A stretch of 64,000 bases of DNA from JAAUTT01 sp038213375 (GTDB lineage Bacteria > Bacteroidota > Bacteroidia > Bacteroidales > JAAUTT01): positions 62,001 through 126,000 of the forward strand of contig JBBQTB010000012.1 in assembly GCA_038213375.1 (NCBI GenBank), written 5' to 3'. The notes under the pieces are model-generated. The model ran no database searches, was not told the DNA's origin, and worked only from the letters and a program-made list of their open reading frames with translations. Position 1 is the stretch's first letter, and the number at the start of each line of letters is the position of its first letter. The position numbers were made by a program, and so were the translations under genes. Shown here piece by piece: positions 9,357 to 17,731 of this stretch.

Positions 9357-9505
9357 AGGGCGTTTTTAATGTTAATACGAGGTTATCGCAAAAAATATTT
9401 TCTCAAAGTTAAAAATATTACAATTTATATTAGGCTCTCTTTTCCCCTAACTTCTATTTCTAATTCTAAACTCCAAAATGTACCCTCTCATATCCATTTA
9501 ATTAT

Positions 9506-9513
9506 TACTTTTG
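9506..9513 (+). promoter_or_regulatory. -7 box of prfC, which sets the true start
   Basis: TACTTTTG, exact TAnnTTTG. Its last three bases (9511-9513) form the in-frame TTG that looks like a start codon; since transcription should begin just after it, the ATG at 9535 must be the real start. Confidence 0.6.
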
Positions 9514-9534
9514 CAATCCGAAATTTTGAGTACA

Positions 9535-11112
9535 ATGGATTATAGTCAGGAAGTAAAAAGACGCAGAACATTTGCAATTATCAGTCACCCCGATGCCGGA
9601 AAAACCACTTTAACCGAGAAACTATTATTGTTCGGAGGAGCTATTCATGTGGCCGGTGCTGTAAAATCGAATAAAATAAAAAAAACAGCTACTTCAGACT
9701 TCATGGAAATTGAGAAGCAGCGTGGTATTTCAGTAGCAACATCGGTCATGGGATTTGATTATAAAGATATTAAAATCAACATTCTTGATACTCCGGGTCA
9801 CCAGGATTTTGCCGAAGATACTTTCCGTACCCTTACCGCTGTGGATAGTGTTATTATTGTTGTGGACAGTGCCAAAGGGGTTGAATCTCAAACCCGTAAG
9901 TTAATGGACGTCTGCCGTATGCGGAATACTCCCGTAATGGTTTTTATCAATAAACTAGACCGAAATGGGAGGGATCCCTTCGATTTGCTCGATGAAATAG
10001 AAGTGGAACTGAAAATTAAAGTTCGTCCATTAAGCTGGCCAATTAGTAATGGTCAAACTTTTCAAGGTGTATATAATTTATTTGAGAAAAACCTTCAGCT
10101 TTTTACTGAGGTAGAAAAACAAACCATTGGAGAATCGATTGAATTACACGATATTAATAGCAAAGAACTCGAGAAATATATTGATCGTTATGCTGAAAAG
10201 CTTCGGGAAGATTTGGAAATGATTGAAGGTATATATCCTGACTTTCAAGTCGATGATTATCTTCAGGCAAGGGTAGCTCCGGTATTTTTTGGAAGTGCAT
10301 TGAACAACTTTGGCATCAGGGAATTGCTCAATTGTTTTATTGAAATAGCACCAAGTCCCAAAAGCTTTACAACCTTAGAACGGGTTATTTCGCCTGAAGA
10401 ACAAAAATTCTCAGGGTTTGTGTTTAAAATACATGCAAACATGGATCCTAATCATCGCGACAGAATTGCATTTGTGCGCATTGTTTCGGGTAAATTCGAA
10501 CGCAATACCAACTATTTGCATGTTCGCCACGGAAAACAACTGAAGTTTTCGAATCCAACGTCATTTATGGCCGATAAAAAATCGGTGATTGATGAGGCAT
10601 TTCCTGGCGATATCGTTGGTTTGCATGATACCGGCAATTTTAAAATAGGTGATACACTTACAGGAGGCGAGAAAATTCATTTTAAAGGAATACCAAGCTT
10701 TTCTCCCGAATTATTCAGGTATGTTGAAAATGCCGATCCAATGAAATATAAACAATTGGCCAAAGGTCTTGATCAATTGATGGACGAAGGTGTAGCTCAA
10801 TTGTTTATTAATAAGTCGAGTGGGCGAAAGATCATTGGTACAGTAGGTGCCCTGCAATTTGAAGTTATTCAGTACCGGCTTGAACATGAATATAATGCAT
10901 CGTGCCGTTACGAACCCATTCAGTTATACAAAGCCTGCTGGATACAAAGTACCGATAAAAAGGAACTGGATGATTTTAAACGGCGTAAATATCAATACAT
11001 TGCTGAGGATAAACATGGTCGAGATGTATTTCTGGCCGATTCCTCCTATAGTCTTCAGATGGCTCAGGAAAAATTTCCAAACATTAAATTCTTTTTTACT
11101 TCAGAGTTTTAG
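9535..11112 (+). CDS. prfC: Peptide chain release factor 3
   Basis: A 525-residue translational GTPase that removes RF1/RF2 from the ribosome after peptide release. Start MDYSQEVKRRRTFAIISHPD; G1 HPDAGKTT (residues 18-25), G3 DTPGHQDF, G4 NKLD, then EF-Tu-like domain 2 and the RF3 C-terminal domain (GALQFEVIQYRLEHEY). An in-frame TTG at 9511 would add eight residues but falls inside the -7 promoter box and is rejected. The threonine aldolase gene follows after 33 bases, probably in the same transcript. Confidence 0.96.
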   Translation: MDYSQEVKRRRTFAIISHPDAGKTTLTEKLLLFGGAIHVAGAVKSNKIKKTATSDFMEIEKQRGISVATSVMGFDYKDIKINILDTPGHQDFAEDTFRTLTAVDSVIIVVDSAKGVESQTRKLMDVCRMRNTPVMVFINKLDRNGRDPFDLLDEIEVELKIKVRPLSWPISNGQTFQGVYNLFEKNLQLFTEVEKQTIGESIELHDINSKELEKYIDRYAEKLREDLEMIEGIYPDFQVDDYLQARVAPVFFGSALNNFGIRELLNCFIEIAPSPKSFTTLERVISPEEQKFSGFVFKIHANMDPNHRDRIAFVRIVSGKFERNTNYLHVRHGKQLKFSNPTSFMADKKSVIDEAFPGDIVGLHDTGNFKIGDTLTGGEKIHFKGIPSFSPELFRYVENADPMKYKQLAKGLDQLMDEGVAQLFINKSSGRKIIGTVGALQFEVIQYRLEHEYNASCRYEPIQLYKACWIQSTDKKELDDFKRRKYQYIAEDKHGRDVFLADSSYSLQMAQEKFPNIKFFFTSEF

Positions 11113-11145
11113 TTTACTTCGTACCTAGCTATAATTTAAAAACTT

Positions 11146-12183
11146 ATGGAACAAAACAAACGAGGTTTCGCCAGTGACAATAACGCAGGTGTTCATTCTG
11201 ATGTACTCAAAAAATTATCAGAAGTTAATAATGGTCACTCCATCGCTTATGGCGGCGATAGATACACCGATGAAGCGGTTCAAAAATTCAAGGAAATCTT
11301 TGGAAAACAGGCATCTACTTACTTTGTTTTTTTAGGGACAGCCGCCAATGTATTAAGCCTTAAGGCGATTACCAATTCGTATCATGCTATTATTTGCGCT
11401 GAAACAGCACATATCAATGTGGATGAGTGTGGTGCGCCAGAAAAATTCACTGGTTGTAAGTTGATCACCATTCCGACCCAAAACGGAAAATTGACACCTG
11501 CCGATATAAAAAAACAATTGCACGGATTTGGTTTTGAGCATCATTCACAGCCTAAGGTAATCTCAATAACTCAATCGACAGAACTTGGAACGGTTTATAC
11601 ACCTCAGGAAATTAAGGGGTTGGCTGACCTTGCTCATGAATTTAACATGCACCTGCATGTTGATGGAGCACGTCTTGCCAATGCCGCCGCAAGCCTTGGG
11701 ATATCTTTTAAGGAAATGATCACTGATACAGGAGTCGATGTGTTGTCGTTTGGAGGTACCAAAAATGGTTTGATGTATGGAGAAGCCATTGTTTTTCTGA
11801 AGGAAGGATTGGATATAAATTTCAAATATTACAGAAAACAAGGGATGCAGCTTGCGTCTAAAATGCGTTTTATATCTGGGCAATTTCTGGCATATTTTGA
11901 AAACGACCTCTGGAAACTGAATGCAACCCATGCCAACAAGATGGCACAATTGCTTGCATCAGAAATATCTACCATTAAAGAAATTAAAATTACTCAGGAA
12001 GTTTGGTCAAATGGTGTTTTTGCTATCGTGCCAAAGGAAATTATCCCAGCATTGCAGGAACAATTTTTCTTTTATATATGGAATGAAGATACTAACGAAG
12101 TGCGCTGGATGACATCCTGGGATACGCAAGAGGCTGATATTATTTCTTTTGTACTTTTATTGAAAAAATTGCTGAAAAAATAA
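11146..12183 (+). CDS. ltaA: Low-specificity L-threonine aldolase
   Basis: A 345-residue PLP enzyme of fold type I (beta-eliminating lyase Pfam family) that cleaves threonine to glycine and acetaldehyde. Seen: the start FASDNNAGVHSDVL, PLP aspartate in HVDGAR (D173), and the Schiff-base lysine in FGGTKNG (K206). Slightly longer C-terminus than E. coli LtaE, normal for this clade. Stereo-preference cannot be told from sequence. Lies 33 bases after prfC; a long hairpin follows the stop immediately. Confidence 0.92.
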   Translation: MEQNKRGFASDNNAGVHSDVLKKLSEVNNGHSIAYGGDRYTDEAVQKFKEIFGKQASTYFVFLGTAANVLSLKAITNSYHAIICAETAHINVDECGAPEKFTGCKLITIPTQNGKLTPADIKKQLHGFGFEHHSQPKVISITQSTELGTVYTPQEIKGLADLAHEFNMHLHVDGARLANAAASLGISFKEMITDTGVDVLSFGGTKNGLMYGEAIVFLKEGLDINFKYYRKQGMQLASKMRFISGQFLAYFENDLWKLNATHANKMAQLLASEISTIKEIKITQEVWSNGVFAIVPKEIIPALQEQFFFYIWNEDTNEVRWMTSWDTQEADIISFVLLLKKLLKK

Positions 12184-12185
12184 AC

Positions 12186-12237
12186 GTTGAGTCTACTCCG
12201 AAAGGGGGGTAAAAGACCTTTTTGAAGTGGACTCAAC
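12186..12237 (+). repeat. Long imperfect hairpin after ltaA (possible terminator or dispersed palindrome)
   Basis: Twenty-one paired positions with one C/A mismatch and a few G-T pairs: left arm GTTGAGTCTACTCC (12186-12199), right arm ending AGTGGACTCAAC (12226-12237). It starts three bases after the stop. No T run follows directly. The right-arm core AGTGGACT recurs in the hairpin after serB (32575-32583). Confidence 0.7.
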
Positions 12238-12407
12238 ATTTATAAAATATTCGTATCTGAATATCGTTATTAATTTGTAAAAAGAACAGATTTCGGGAAT
12301 AAATTAAATCACAATTTGAAGACCACTTAAACTAGACTTTTTGTTAGAATATTAATAATCAGAATGAAATTTTATTGTATATTTAAAAATTATCATTATA
12401 CCACTTA

Positions 12408-12824
12408 GATGCTTAATTATGTTTAATTTTTAAATGAATTTATAGATAATAACTAGGATAATGAGACCTGTCAGGTTTTTTAAACCTGACAGGTCTTTCA
12501 GCTAATAGAATACCAAATTATTTTTAACATAACACTAGGACTATCTGATGCTTAATTATGTTTAATTTTTAAATAAATTTATAGATAATAACTAGGATTA
12601 TGAGACCTGTCAGGTTTTTTAAACCTGACAGGTCTTTCAACTAATAGAATACCAAATTATTTTTAACATAACACTAGGACTATCTGATGCTTAATTATGT
12701 TTAATTTTTAAATAAATTTATAGATAATAACCAGGATTATGCGACCTGTCAGGTTTTATAAACCTGACAGGTCTTTCAACAGATAGAACGTCAAATTATT
12801 TTTAACATAACACTAGGACTATCT
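12408..12824. repeat. Three tandem 139-bp repeats, each with a 33-nt palindrome
   Basis: Units 12408-12546, 12547-12685 and 12686-12824 are each exactly 139 bp and nearly identical; the first two differ at about three positions and unit 3 carries most of the changes. Each unit starts GATGCTTAATTATG and ends CACTAGGACTATCT. In the middle is a hairpin with arms AGACCTGTCAGGTTT and AAACCTGACAGGTCT round a 3-base loop (12464-12496, 12603-12635, 12742-12774); in unit 3 only the outermost base and the loop differ. No open frame and no unique spacers, so not a CRISPR. Confidence 0.95.
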
Positions 12825-12902
12825 GCATTTTTTTTTGTCTTATCAATGAAAACGATAAGGTCACTGGTCACTTTTCTGAATCATAATACAAATTCCATTT
12901 GA

Positions 12903-13727
12903 ATGAAACATTTGTTGAAGTATCTTGGAGTAACTTTCTTTTTTTTTGGGACTTTCCTCATGTTTTCTCAACTACAGTCATGCAAGCATGATCCTCAGGG
13001 GTTGGATCAATTAGATATTGTTTGTTATAACACTCAGGTTGCCCCGATTTTGGTTGCTCAATGTTCCTCATGTCATGGTGATGGTGGGCAAGCAAAAGGA
13101 GGGTATGTTATTGATTCTGTATACAATAATGCATTAAATCTTGTTAATCCCGGTAAGCCATGGGCCAGCAAGTTATATAGTATTGTAAGCAGCCCAAACA
13201 ATCCGAATATGATGCCTCCTAACAAGGCTTTATCGAAAGAACAACTTACCATAATTGAAGTTTGGATTGCACAGGGAGCAAAAAATACACAATGTTCTTC
13301 TGTCAACGCGCATATTCAGCCATCAACTTCTACCGACGGGGCAGTTCTTTATTCGATTTATTGTGCAGGTTGTCATGGTGTACTAGCTACTTCTGCAAAA
13401 ATTGGAGTAACATCAAGTCAAATCCAAACCGGTATAAGTTCGGTCCCGGATATGAGGAATCTCTCCATTCTAACTGCAGTGCAAAAACAGGCTATCGCTG
13501 ATGTTTTGGCCGGAACTCCGAATGCAAACCCTGACGGAACAGTACTTTATGCAACTTCATGTGCAAAATGTCATGGTGCTATGGCTACTTCAGATGTGGG
13601 AGGAGCTTCAGCATCAGATATTAATAATTCCATTAAAAGTGTGACCTCTATGAAATATTTGTCATCTCTGACTGCCGTGCAAATTAATGCCATTGTTGTT
13701 TCACTCCAAGGAATTTCAGGTGACTAG
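12903..13727 (+). CDS. Triheme c-type cytochrome lipoprotein
   Basis: A 274-residue exported protein: hydrophobic signal then lipobox LQSC (Cys ~27), so likely lipidated. Three CxxCH heme sites: CSSCH, CAGCH and CAKCH. The first lies in a planctomycete-type cytochrome domain ending MMPPNKALSKEQLTIIEVWI. The other two are a tandem duplication of ~63 residues (DGAVLYSIYCAGCH... and DGTVLYATSCAKCH...), each with a later Met (PDM, TSM) fit to be the sixth heme ligand and a TAVQ..AI helix. First gene of a same-strand cluster with another cytochrome, a barrel, a YceI-like and an OB-fold protein. Electron transfer is sure in type; partner is unknown. Confidence 0.88.
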   Translation: MKHLLKYLGVTFFFFGTFLMFSQLQSCKHDPQGLDQLDIVCYNTQVAPILVAQCSSCHGDGGQAKGGYVIDSVYNNALNLVNPGKPWASKLYSIVSSPNNPNMMPPNKALSKEQLTIIEVWIAQGAKNTQCSSVNAHIQPSTSTDGAVLYSIYCAGCHGVLATSAKIGVTSSQIQTGISSVPDMRNLSILTAVQKQAIADVLAGTPNANPDGTVLYATSCAKCHGAMATSDVGGASASDINNSIKSVTSMKYLSSLTAVQINAIVVSLQGISGD

Positions 13728-13767
13728 AGAAGAAGTATATAAATATGTTTAACTAATACCATTGTAA

Positions 13768-14145
13768 ATGAAAGCATTATTGGCATGGGTTGTTTTAGGA
13801 TTTTCACTTTTATCAGGATGTTATTATGATAGTAAGGAATATCTTTATCCAACCCTAAATACGGTTTGTACCGACACCGTGGCTCCGGTTATTTATGCTG
13901 GAGCGATCTCAAAAATTTTAAGCGATAATTGTGTAGCCTGTCATAACACATCAAATCCTCATGCCGGAGTATTGCTTGATAACTTTGCGAATGTTACAAA
14001 AGTTGATAAAAATATACTTCTCGGAAGCATTCTTCAAACAGGCGTGTACACTGGTGTAAAAGCTATGCCCCAAGGGAGTAAACTAAGTGATTGCAGTATT
14101 AAAGCCATTGAAACCTGGTTAAATGCCAATTCTCCCCAAAAATAA
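13768..14145 (+). CDS. Monoheme c-type cytochrome lipoprotein
   Basis: A 125-residue protein with signal peptide and lipobox LLSGC, one heme site CVACH, and the tail AMPQGSKLSDCSIKAIETWL that resembles the first domain of the upstream cytochrome. The Met of AMPQ is a plausible distal heme ligand. It follows the triheme gene by 40 bases and is probably cotranscribed and a partner of it. No enzyme domain is seen. Confidence 0.85.
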   Translation: MKALLAWVVLGFSLLSGCYYDSKEYLYPTLNTVCTDTVAPVIYAGAISKILSDNCVACHNTSNPHAGVLLDNFANVTKVDKNILLGSILQTGVYTGVKAMPQGSKLSDCSIKAIETWLNANSPQK

Positions 14146-14258
14146 CTAAATAATTAATATTTCATAGTCTATAGTATCAAAGCAATGATAATTAAATTAT
14201 TGATATGATGCAATTTATAGAAAACAAAGAGGACCTCATCATTAAAACAGTATTACGA

Positions 14259-15158
14259 ATGAAAACGACACAAATTAGGTTATTGATGTTTATATTCCTG
14301 ATGGGAATTACCGTTGTTATGAAGGCGCAAGATATTGACAAGATGTTGAATGAGTCTACCAATAATAACACAGATTATACTTATGCGACATTTAAATCCA
14401 CTCGCATAGTAAACGGGCATTCAATTGAGCGAATGCCGGCTCATCAGCTCGATTTTCGAATTTCACACAGGTTTGGACAATTAAATACAGGAGGTCATAA
14501 TCTTTGGGGTTTAGATCAGGCTTACATTCACTTTAGTTTGGAATATGGTCTTACAAATTGGATGATGGTTGGATTAGGCCGGGGGACATTTGAAAAAACG
14601 TATGATGGATTTCTAAAACTTTCCATTCTACGACAATCAAAAGGCGCCCGAAATATGCCAATTTCGTTGTCTCTATTTTCATCAGCTTCACTTAATACAC
14701 TTTATCCCGGCGAAATGGGATTAGCCGGAAAAAGTGTTCCTTATTGGTCGCGTTTTAGTTATGTATATCAAGTGCTAATAGCGCGTAAATTTAATGAACG
14801 GTTCTCACTCGAAATTAACCCAACCATTGTCCATCGTAATTTGGTTCCATCGGAACTGGATCCCAATGATGTCGCAGCAGTTGGCGCAGGTATCAGGTAT
14901 AAACTTACAAAACGGATATCGTTTAATGCCGAATATTATTATGTAATTCCTCCGGTAAACGATTTCCGAAGTACGAAAACATATGATCCTATTTCAATTG
15001 GCTTTGACATTGAAACCGGGGGCCATGTGTTTCAGCTTTTTTTATCTAATTCTGAAGCAATGATAGAAAAAGGATTTATAACGGACACTAACAGCAGATG
15101 GGGAAATGGTGGTATCCATTTTGGTTTTAATATCTCCAGAGTGTTTGCATTGAAATAA
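14259..15158 (+). CDS. DUF5777 family beta-barrel protein
   Basis: A 299-residue outer-membrane protein: signal peptide MKTTQIRLLMFIFLMGI...MKAQ, then strands with RMPAHQLDFRISHRFG, LWGLDQAYIHFSLEYGLTNWMMVGLG and repeated aromatic-alternating segments, as in DUF5777. An upstream in-frame ATG at 14205 would add 18 charged residues before the signal peptide; I prefer 14259. In Bacteroidota this family is found beside cytochrome and YceI-like genes, as here; a porin for a cytochrome conduit is a possible role (inference). Confidence 0.85.
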   Translation: MKTTQIRLLMFIFLMGITVVMKAQDIDKMLNESTNNNTDYTYATFKSTRIVNGHSIERMPAHQLDFRISHRFGQLNTGGHNLWGLDQAYIHFSLEYGLTNWMMVGLGRGTFEKTYDGFLKLSILRQSKGARNMPISLSLFSSASLNTLYPGEMGLAGKSVPYWSRFSYVYQVLIARKFNERFSLEINPTIVHRNLVPSELDPNDVAAVGAGIRYKLTKRISFNAEYYYVIPPVNDFRSTKTYDPISIGFDIETGGHVFQLFLSNSEAMIEKGFITDTNSRWGNGGIHFGFNISRVFALK

Positions 15159-15318
15159 ACATTTATAATTGTTTACTGTTTAGTAAATATGTTGTAGGTA
15201 TAATACTGAAAATAAAGTAATAAAAACTTTTTTTTGGCTCTTAAAATTATAACCTACCTGAATGAATTGCTTACGGCTGGCGACTTGATACTTATAATAT
15301 AATCTAAATTTTATAACC

Positions 15319-15867
15319 ATGAAATGTAAAATTCTTGTTTTATTCTTTTTAGTTGCATCCTTGCAATTATCGATAGCACAAAAGTATGTGTCTAAAAATG
15401 GGCACATCAGATTTTACTCTCATACACCCTTGGAAAATATTGAAGCTGATAACCGTCAGGTGGCAAGCATTCTTGATGTCTCCAACGGTGAGATTGTTTT
15501 TACACTTCTTGAAAAAGCCTTTCAATTTAAAGTTGCACTGATGCAGGAGCATTTCAATGAAAATTATATGGAATCTGATAAATTTCCAAAGGCCAGTTTT
15601 AAAGGGAAAATTACCAATTTTTCAAAAATAGATTTTAAAAAAGATGGTGTTTATCCTGCGGAAGTTGCCGGCGATTTGTCACTTCATGGAGTTACAAAGG
15701 CTTTTACCACCAAGGGTACCATTGAGGTAAAAGGAACCACTATTACAGCTAAGGCAAAATTTGCCCTTGTTCCTCAGGATTTTGACATTAAAATTCCCCA
15801 ATTGGTTGAAAATAAGATAGCCAAAGAAATGGAAGTAAATGTAGATATTGCCTATAATCCATATTAA
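15319..15867 (+). CDS. YceI-like domain secreted protein
   Basis: A 182-residue protein with signal peptide (ending SIAQ) and one YceI-like lipocalin-type barrel: GHIRFYSHTPLENIEADNRQV, MQEHFNENYMESDKFPKASFKG, GDLSLHGVTKAFTTKG. YceI proteins bind long isoprenoid lipids or quinone-like molecules in the periplasm. It lies 160 bases after the DUF5777 gene with a likely own promoter region, and 12 bases before the OB-fold gene. Compare the broken YceI gene at 25602. Confidence 0.87.
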   Translation: MKCKILVLFFLVASLQLSIAQKYVSKNGHIRFYSHTPLENIEADNRQVASILDVSNGEIVFTLLEKAFQFKVALMQEHFNENYMESDKFPKASFKGKITNFSKIDFKKDGVYPAEVAGDLSLHGVTKAFTTKGTIEVKGTTITAKAKFALVPQDFDIKIPQLVENKIAKEMEVNVDIAYNPY

Positions 15868-15879
15868 AATTGTAAGTAA

Positions 15880-16302
15880 ATGACATTAAATACAAAAAGA
15901 TTTTTATTGGCTGGAATTGTTTTGTTGATTTTAATGGCTTTTATGGGGTGGCATTGGATGTTTCGTCCGGCGGATAAGAGTGTAGCATCAAAAAAAACTG
16001 AGGTTGCGATCGAAGCCGATGTTTTGATTAAAGCTTATTCTTCCAACGAAGATTCCACAAATACCTTGTATTTAAATAAGGTGGTAGCAGTAACCGGCAG
16101 TATTGATAATATTACTGAAAAGGATCAGGAAATATCGGTGTATTTAAAGAACAAAGCGGAATCAACTGGTGTGATGTGTAGCTTTTATAAAACCGAATTA
16201 GACAAAAATTCCCTTAAAGTGGGACAAGTTATTTCAGTAAAAGGGATCTGTACCGGTTTTCTAATGGACGTAGTATTAACGAAGTGTTCGATAGTGAAAT
16301 AG
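15880..16302 (+). CDS. Membrane-anchored OB-fold protein (tRNA_anti-like)
   Basis: A 140-residue protein with one N-terminal membrane helix (8-27) and a C-terminal OB-fold of the tRNA_anti-like family: ADVLIKAYSSNEDSTNTLYLNKVVAVTGSI, SVYLKN, GVMCSFYK, GQVISVKGICTGFLMDVVLTKCSI. Two Cys near the end could be redox or structural. In related genomes such proteins follow YceI-like genes; here the gap is 12 bases. Function unknown. Confidence 0.75.
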   Translation: MTLNTKRFLLAGIVLLILMAFMGWHWMFRPADKSVASKKTEVAIEADVLIKAYSSNEDSTNTLYLNKVVAVTGSIDNITEKDQEISVYLKNKAESTGVMCSFYKTELDKNSLKVGQVISVKGICTGFLMDVVLTKCSIVK

Positions 16303-16325
16303 TAACCTGATTAAATTTATTAAAT

Positions 16326-17507
16326 ATGGTTGTCCATAAATTAATTTCTAAAGCGATACTTTTGGTATCCATTGGTTTGTTTTCAACATCATTTTCACTT
16401 GTTTCTGATAATAAGACTTTAACGAATTTAAAAAGCAGTTTTACAATAGATAAGCCTTTACTTTTATTTGTAGGTACTTATACAAAAAATAGTAAATCCA
16501 AAGGCATTTATTTGTATGAGATGAACCGAAGAACAGGGGCCTTGAGTTATGTAAACACCTGTGAAACAGTAAATCCTTCCTATTTAGCCATTCATCCTAT
16601 TAAAAAATGGCTGTATGCAGTAAGTGAAGTAGGAGGCGATAACCAAAAATCAAAAGGCGTAATCAGTGCTTTTAAAATTGATACGATTAAAAAACAGCTT
16701 ACATTCATTAATTCTGTTTCGGCTCAGGGAAATGGACCGTGCTATGTAAGCATAGATCGTACCGGAAAATTTGCAATGTTAGCAAATTATGGGTCGGGAA
16801 ATGTTGCAGCTTTTCCCATTAATAAAGATGGTTCTTTAAAGGAAGCCAGTTCGACACACCAGCATCTTGGAAAGGGTCAAAACCCTCGTCAGGAAGGGCC
16901 CCATGCACATATGATTATTCCAGGCTTAAGTAATTATATTTATTCAACTGATTTGGGTACAGATAAAATAATACAATATACACTTGATAACCAGGGGAAA
17001 CTTATATTAGTGAAGGAGATTATGGCAAAGTCCGGGGCTGGTCCTCGTCATCTTACTTTCCATTCTAACCAGAAATGGGTTTATGTTATTAATGAGCTCA
17101 ATGGAACTATTGAAGCTTCTAATCTGAATAAGTCTACAGGAGATTTCACCCGTTTTCAGACAATATCTACTTTGCCTGAGGGCCAGTCTGTATTTGCAGG
17201 ATCTGCAGATATTCATATATCCCCTTCCGGGAAATATCTCTATGCATCAAACCGTGCTGAAGTCAATAACATTGCTATGTATTCCATTAATCAGAATACC
17301 GGTGAGTTAAAGATTATTGGTCATCAAACAGTGTTCGGTAAAGCGCCCCGAAATTTTGTTATTGACCCAACCGGAACATTCCTTTTGGTGGCAAATCAGG
17401 ATTCTGATAATGTAATCACTTTTCGTATAGATTCTGCAACTGGTAAACTAATTGAAACCGGACTTCGTTGTGAAATACCAAAGCCTGTTTGTTTAAAGTT
17501 TATTTAA
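16326..17507 (+). CDS. Secreted lactonase-fold seven-bladed propeller protein
   Basis: A 393-residue protein of the lactonase family PF10282 (6-phosphogluconolactonase-like propeller). Residues 1-~28 form a signal peptide. Blade motifs include FVGTYTKNSKSKGIYLYEMN, NPSYLAIHP, YVSIDRTGKFAMLANYGSGNVAAFPI, GPHAHMI and GPRHLTFHSNQKWVYVINEL. Because it is exported it is unlikely to serve the cytoplasmic pentose phosphate pathway, which has its own DevB-type Pgl at 20685. It follows the OB-fold gene by 23 bases. Confidence 0.87.
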   Translation: MVVHKLISKAILLVSIGLFSTSFSLVSDNKTLTNLKSSFTIDKPLLLFVGTYTKNSKSKGIYLYEMNRRTGALSYVNTCETVNPSYLAIHPIKKWLYAVSEVGGDNQKSKGVISAFKIDTIKKQLTFINSVSAQGNGPCYVSIDRTGKFAMLANYGSGNVAAFPINKDGSLKEASSTHQHLGKGQNPRQEGPHAHMIIPGLSNYIYSTDLGTDKIIQYTLDNQGKLILVKEIMAKSGAGPRHLTFHSNQKWVYVINELNGTIEASNLNKSTGDFTRFQTISTLPEGQSVFAGSADIHISPSGKYLYASNRAEVNNIAMYSINQNTGELKIIGHQTVFGKAPRNFVIDPTGTFLLVANQDSDNVITFRIDSATGKLIETGLRCEIPKPVCLKFI

Positions 17508-17731
17508 GGAGGTAATTTTTAAAAATTTCAGAAACATATTGAACCCGCTTTGGGCTTCAATCGAAAATGTTTTATGACATCGGTTATTCATTGTCAAGTT
17601 CTTCGGACTTGAAAACCTAAAAATTCTGAATCGGTTGAATACCTATTTTCTCATTCTTCATCTGCCATTATGGCGCTTTTTATGTTTGGAACATTAATTG
17701 TTTGGAATAATTCTAAATAATATTTAGGGTT

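Larger units (their letters stand above)
12184..12902. other. Non-coding gap with hairpin and tandem repeats
   Basis: No gene. From left: the long hairpin at 12186-12237, an AT-rich stretch without recognised signals (12238-12407), three tandem 139-bp units (12408-12824), then a small hairpin CTTATC...GATAAG (12839-12859) and the upstream region of the cytochrome cluster. Confidence 0.8.

Noticed and set aside
9511..9534. TTG start eight codons upstream in prfC
   Set aside because: The TTG is the end of a TAnnTTTG promoter box, so it would not be in the messenger.
9309..9545. 78-codon ORF on + between fRMsr and prfC
   Set aside because: It overlaps the fRMsr start and the prfC promoter, and its protein has no domain-like composition.
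12408..12824. Tandem repeats as a CRISPR array
   Set aside because: Units of 139 bp follow each other with no variable spacers, and no cas gene is near.
16326..17507. Propeller as the pentose phosphate lactonase Pgl
   Set aside because: It has an export signal, and a DevB-type pgl sits beside zwf.
17594..17612. Small hairpin with a CTTCG loop after the lactonase gene as a terminator
   Set aside because: Seven base pairs only, 85 bases past the stop, with no T run.
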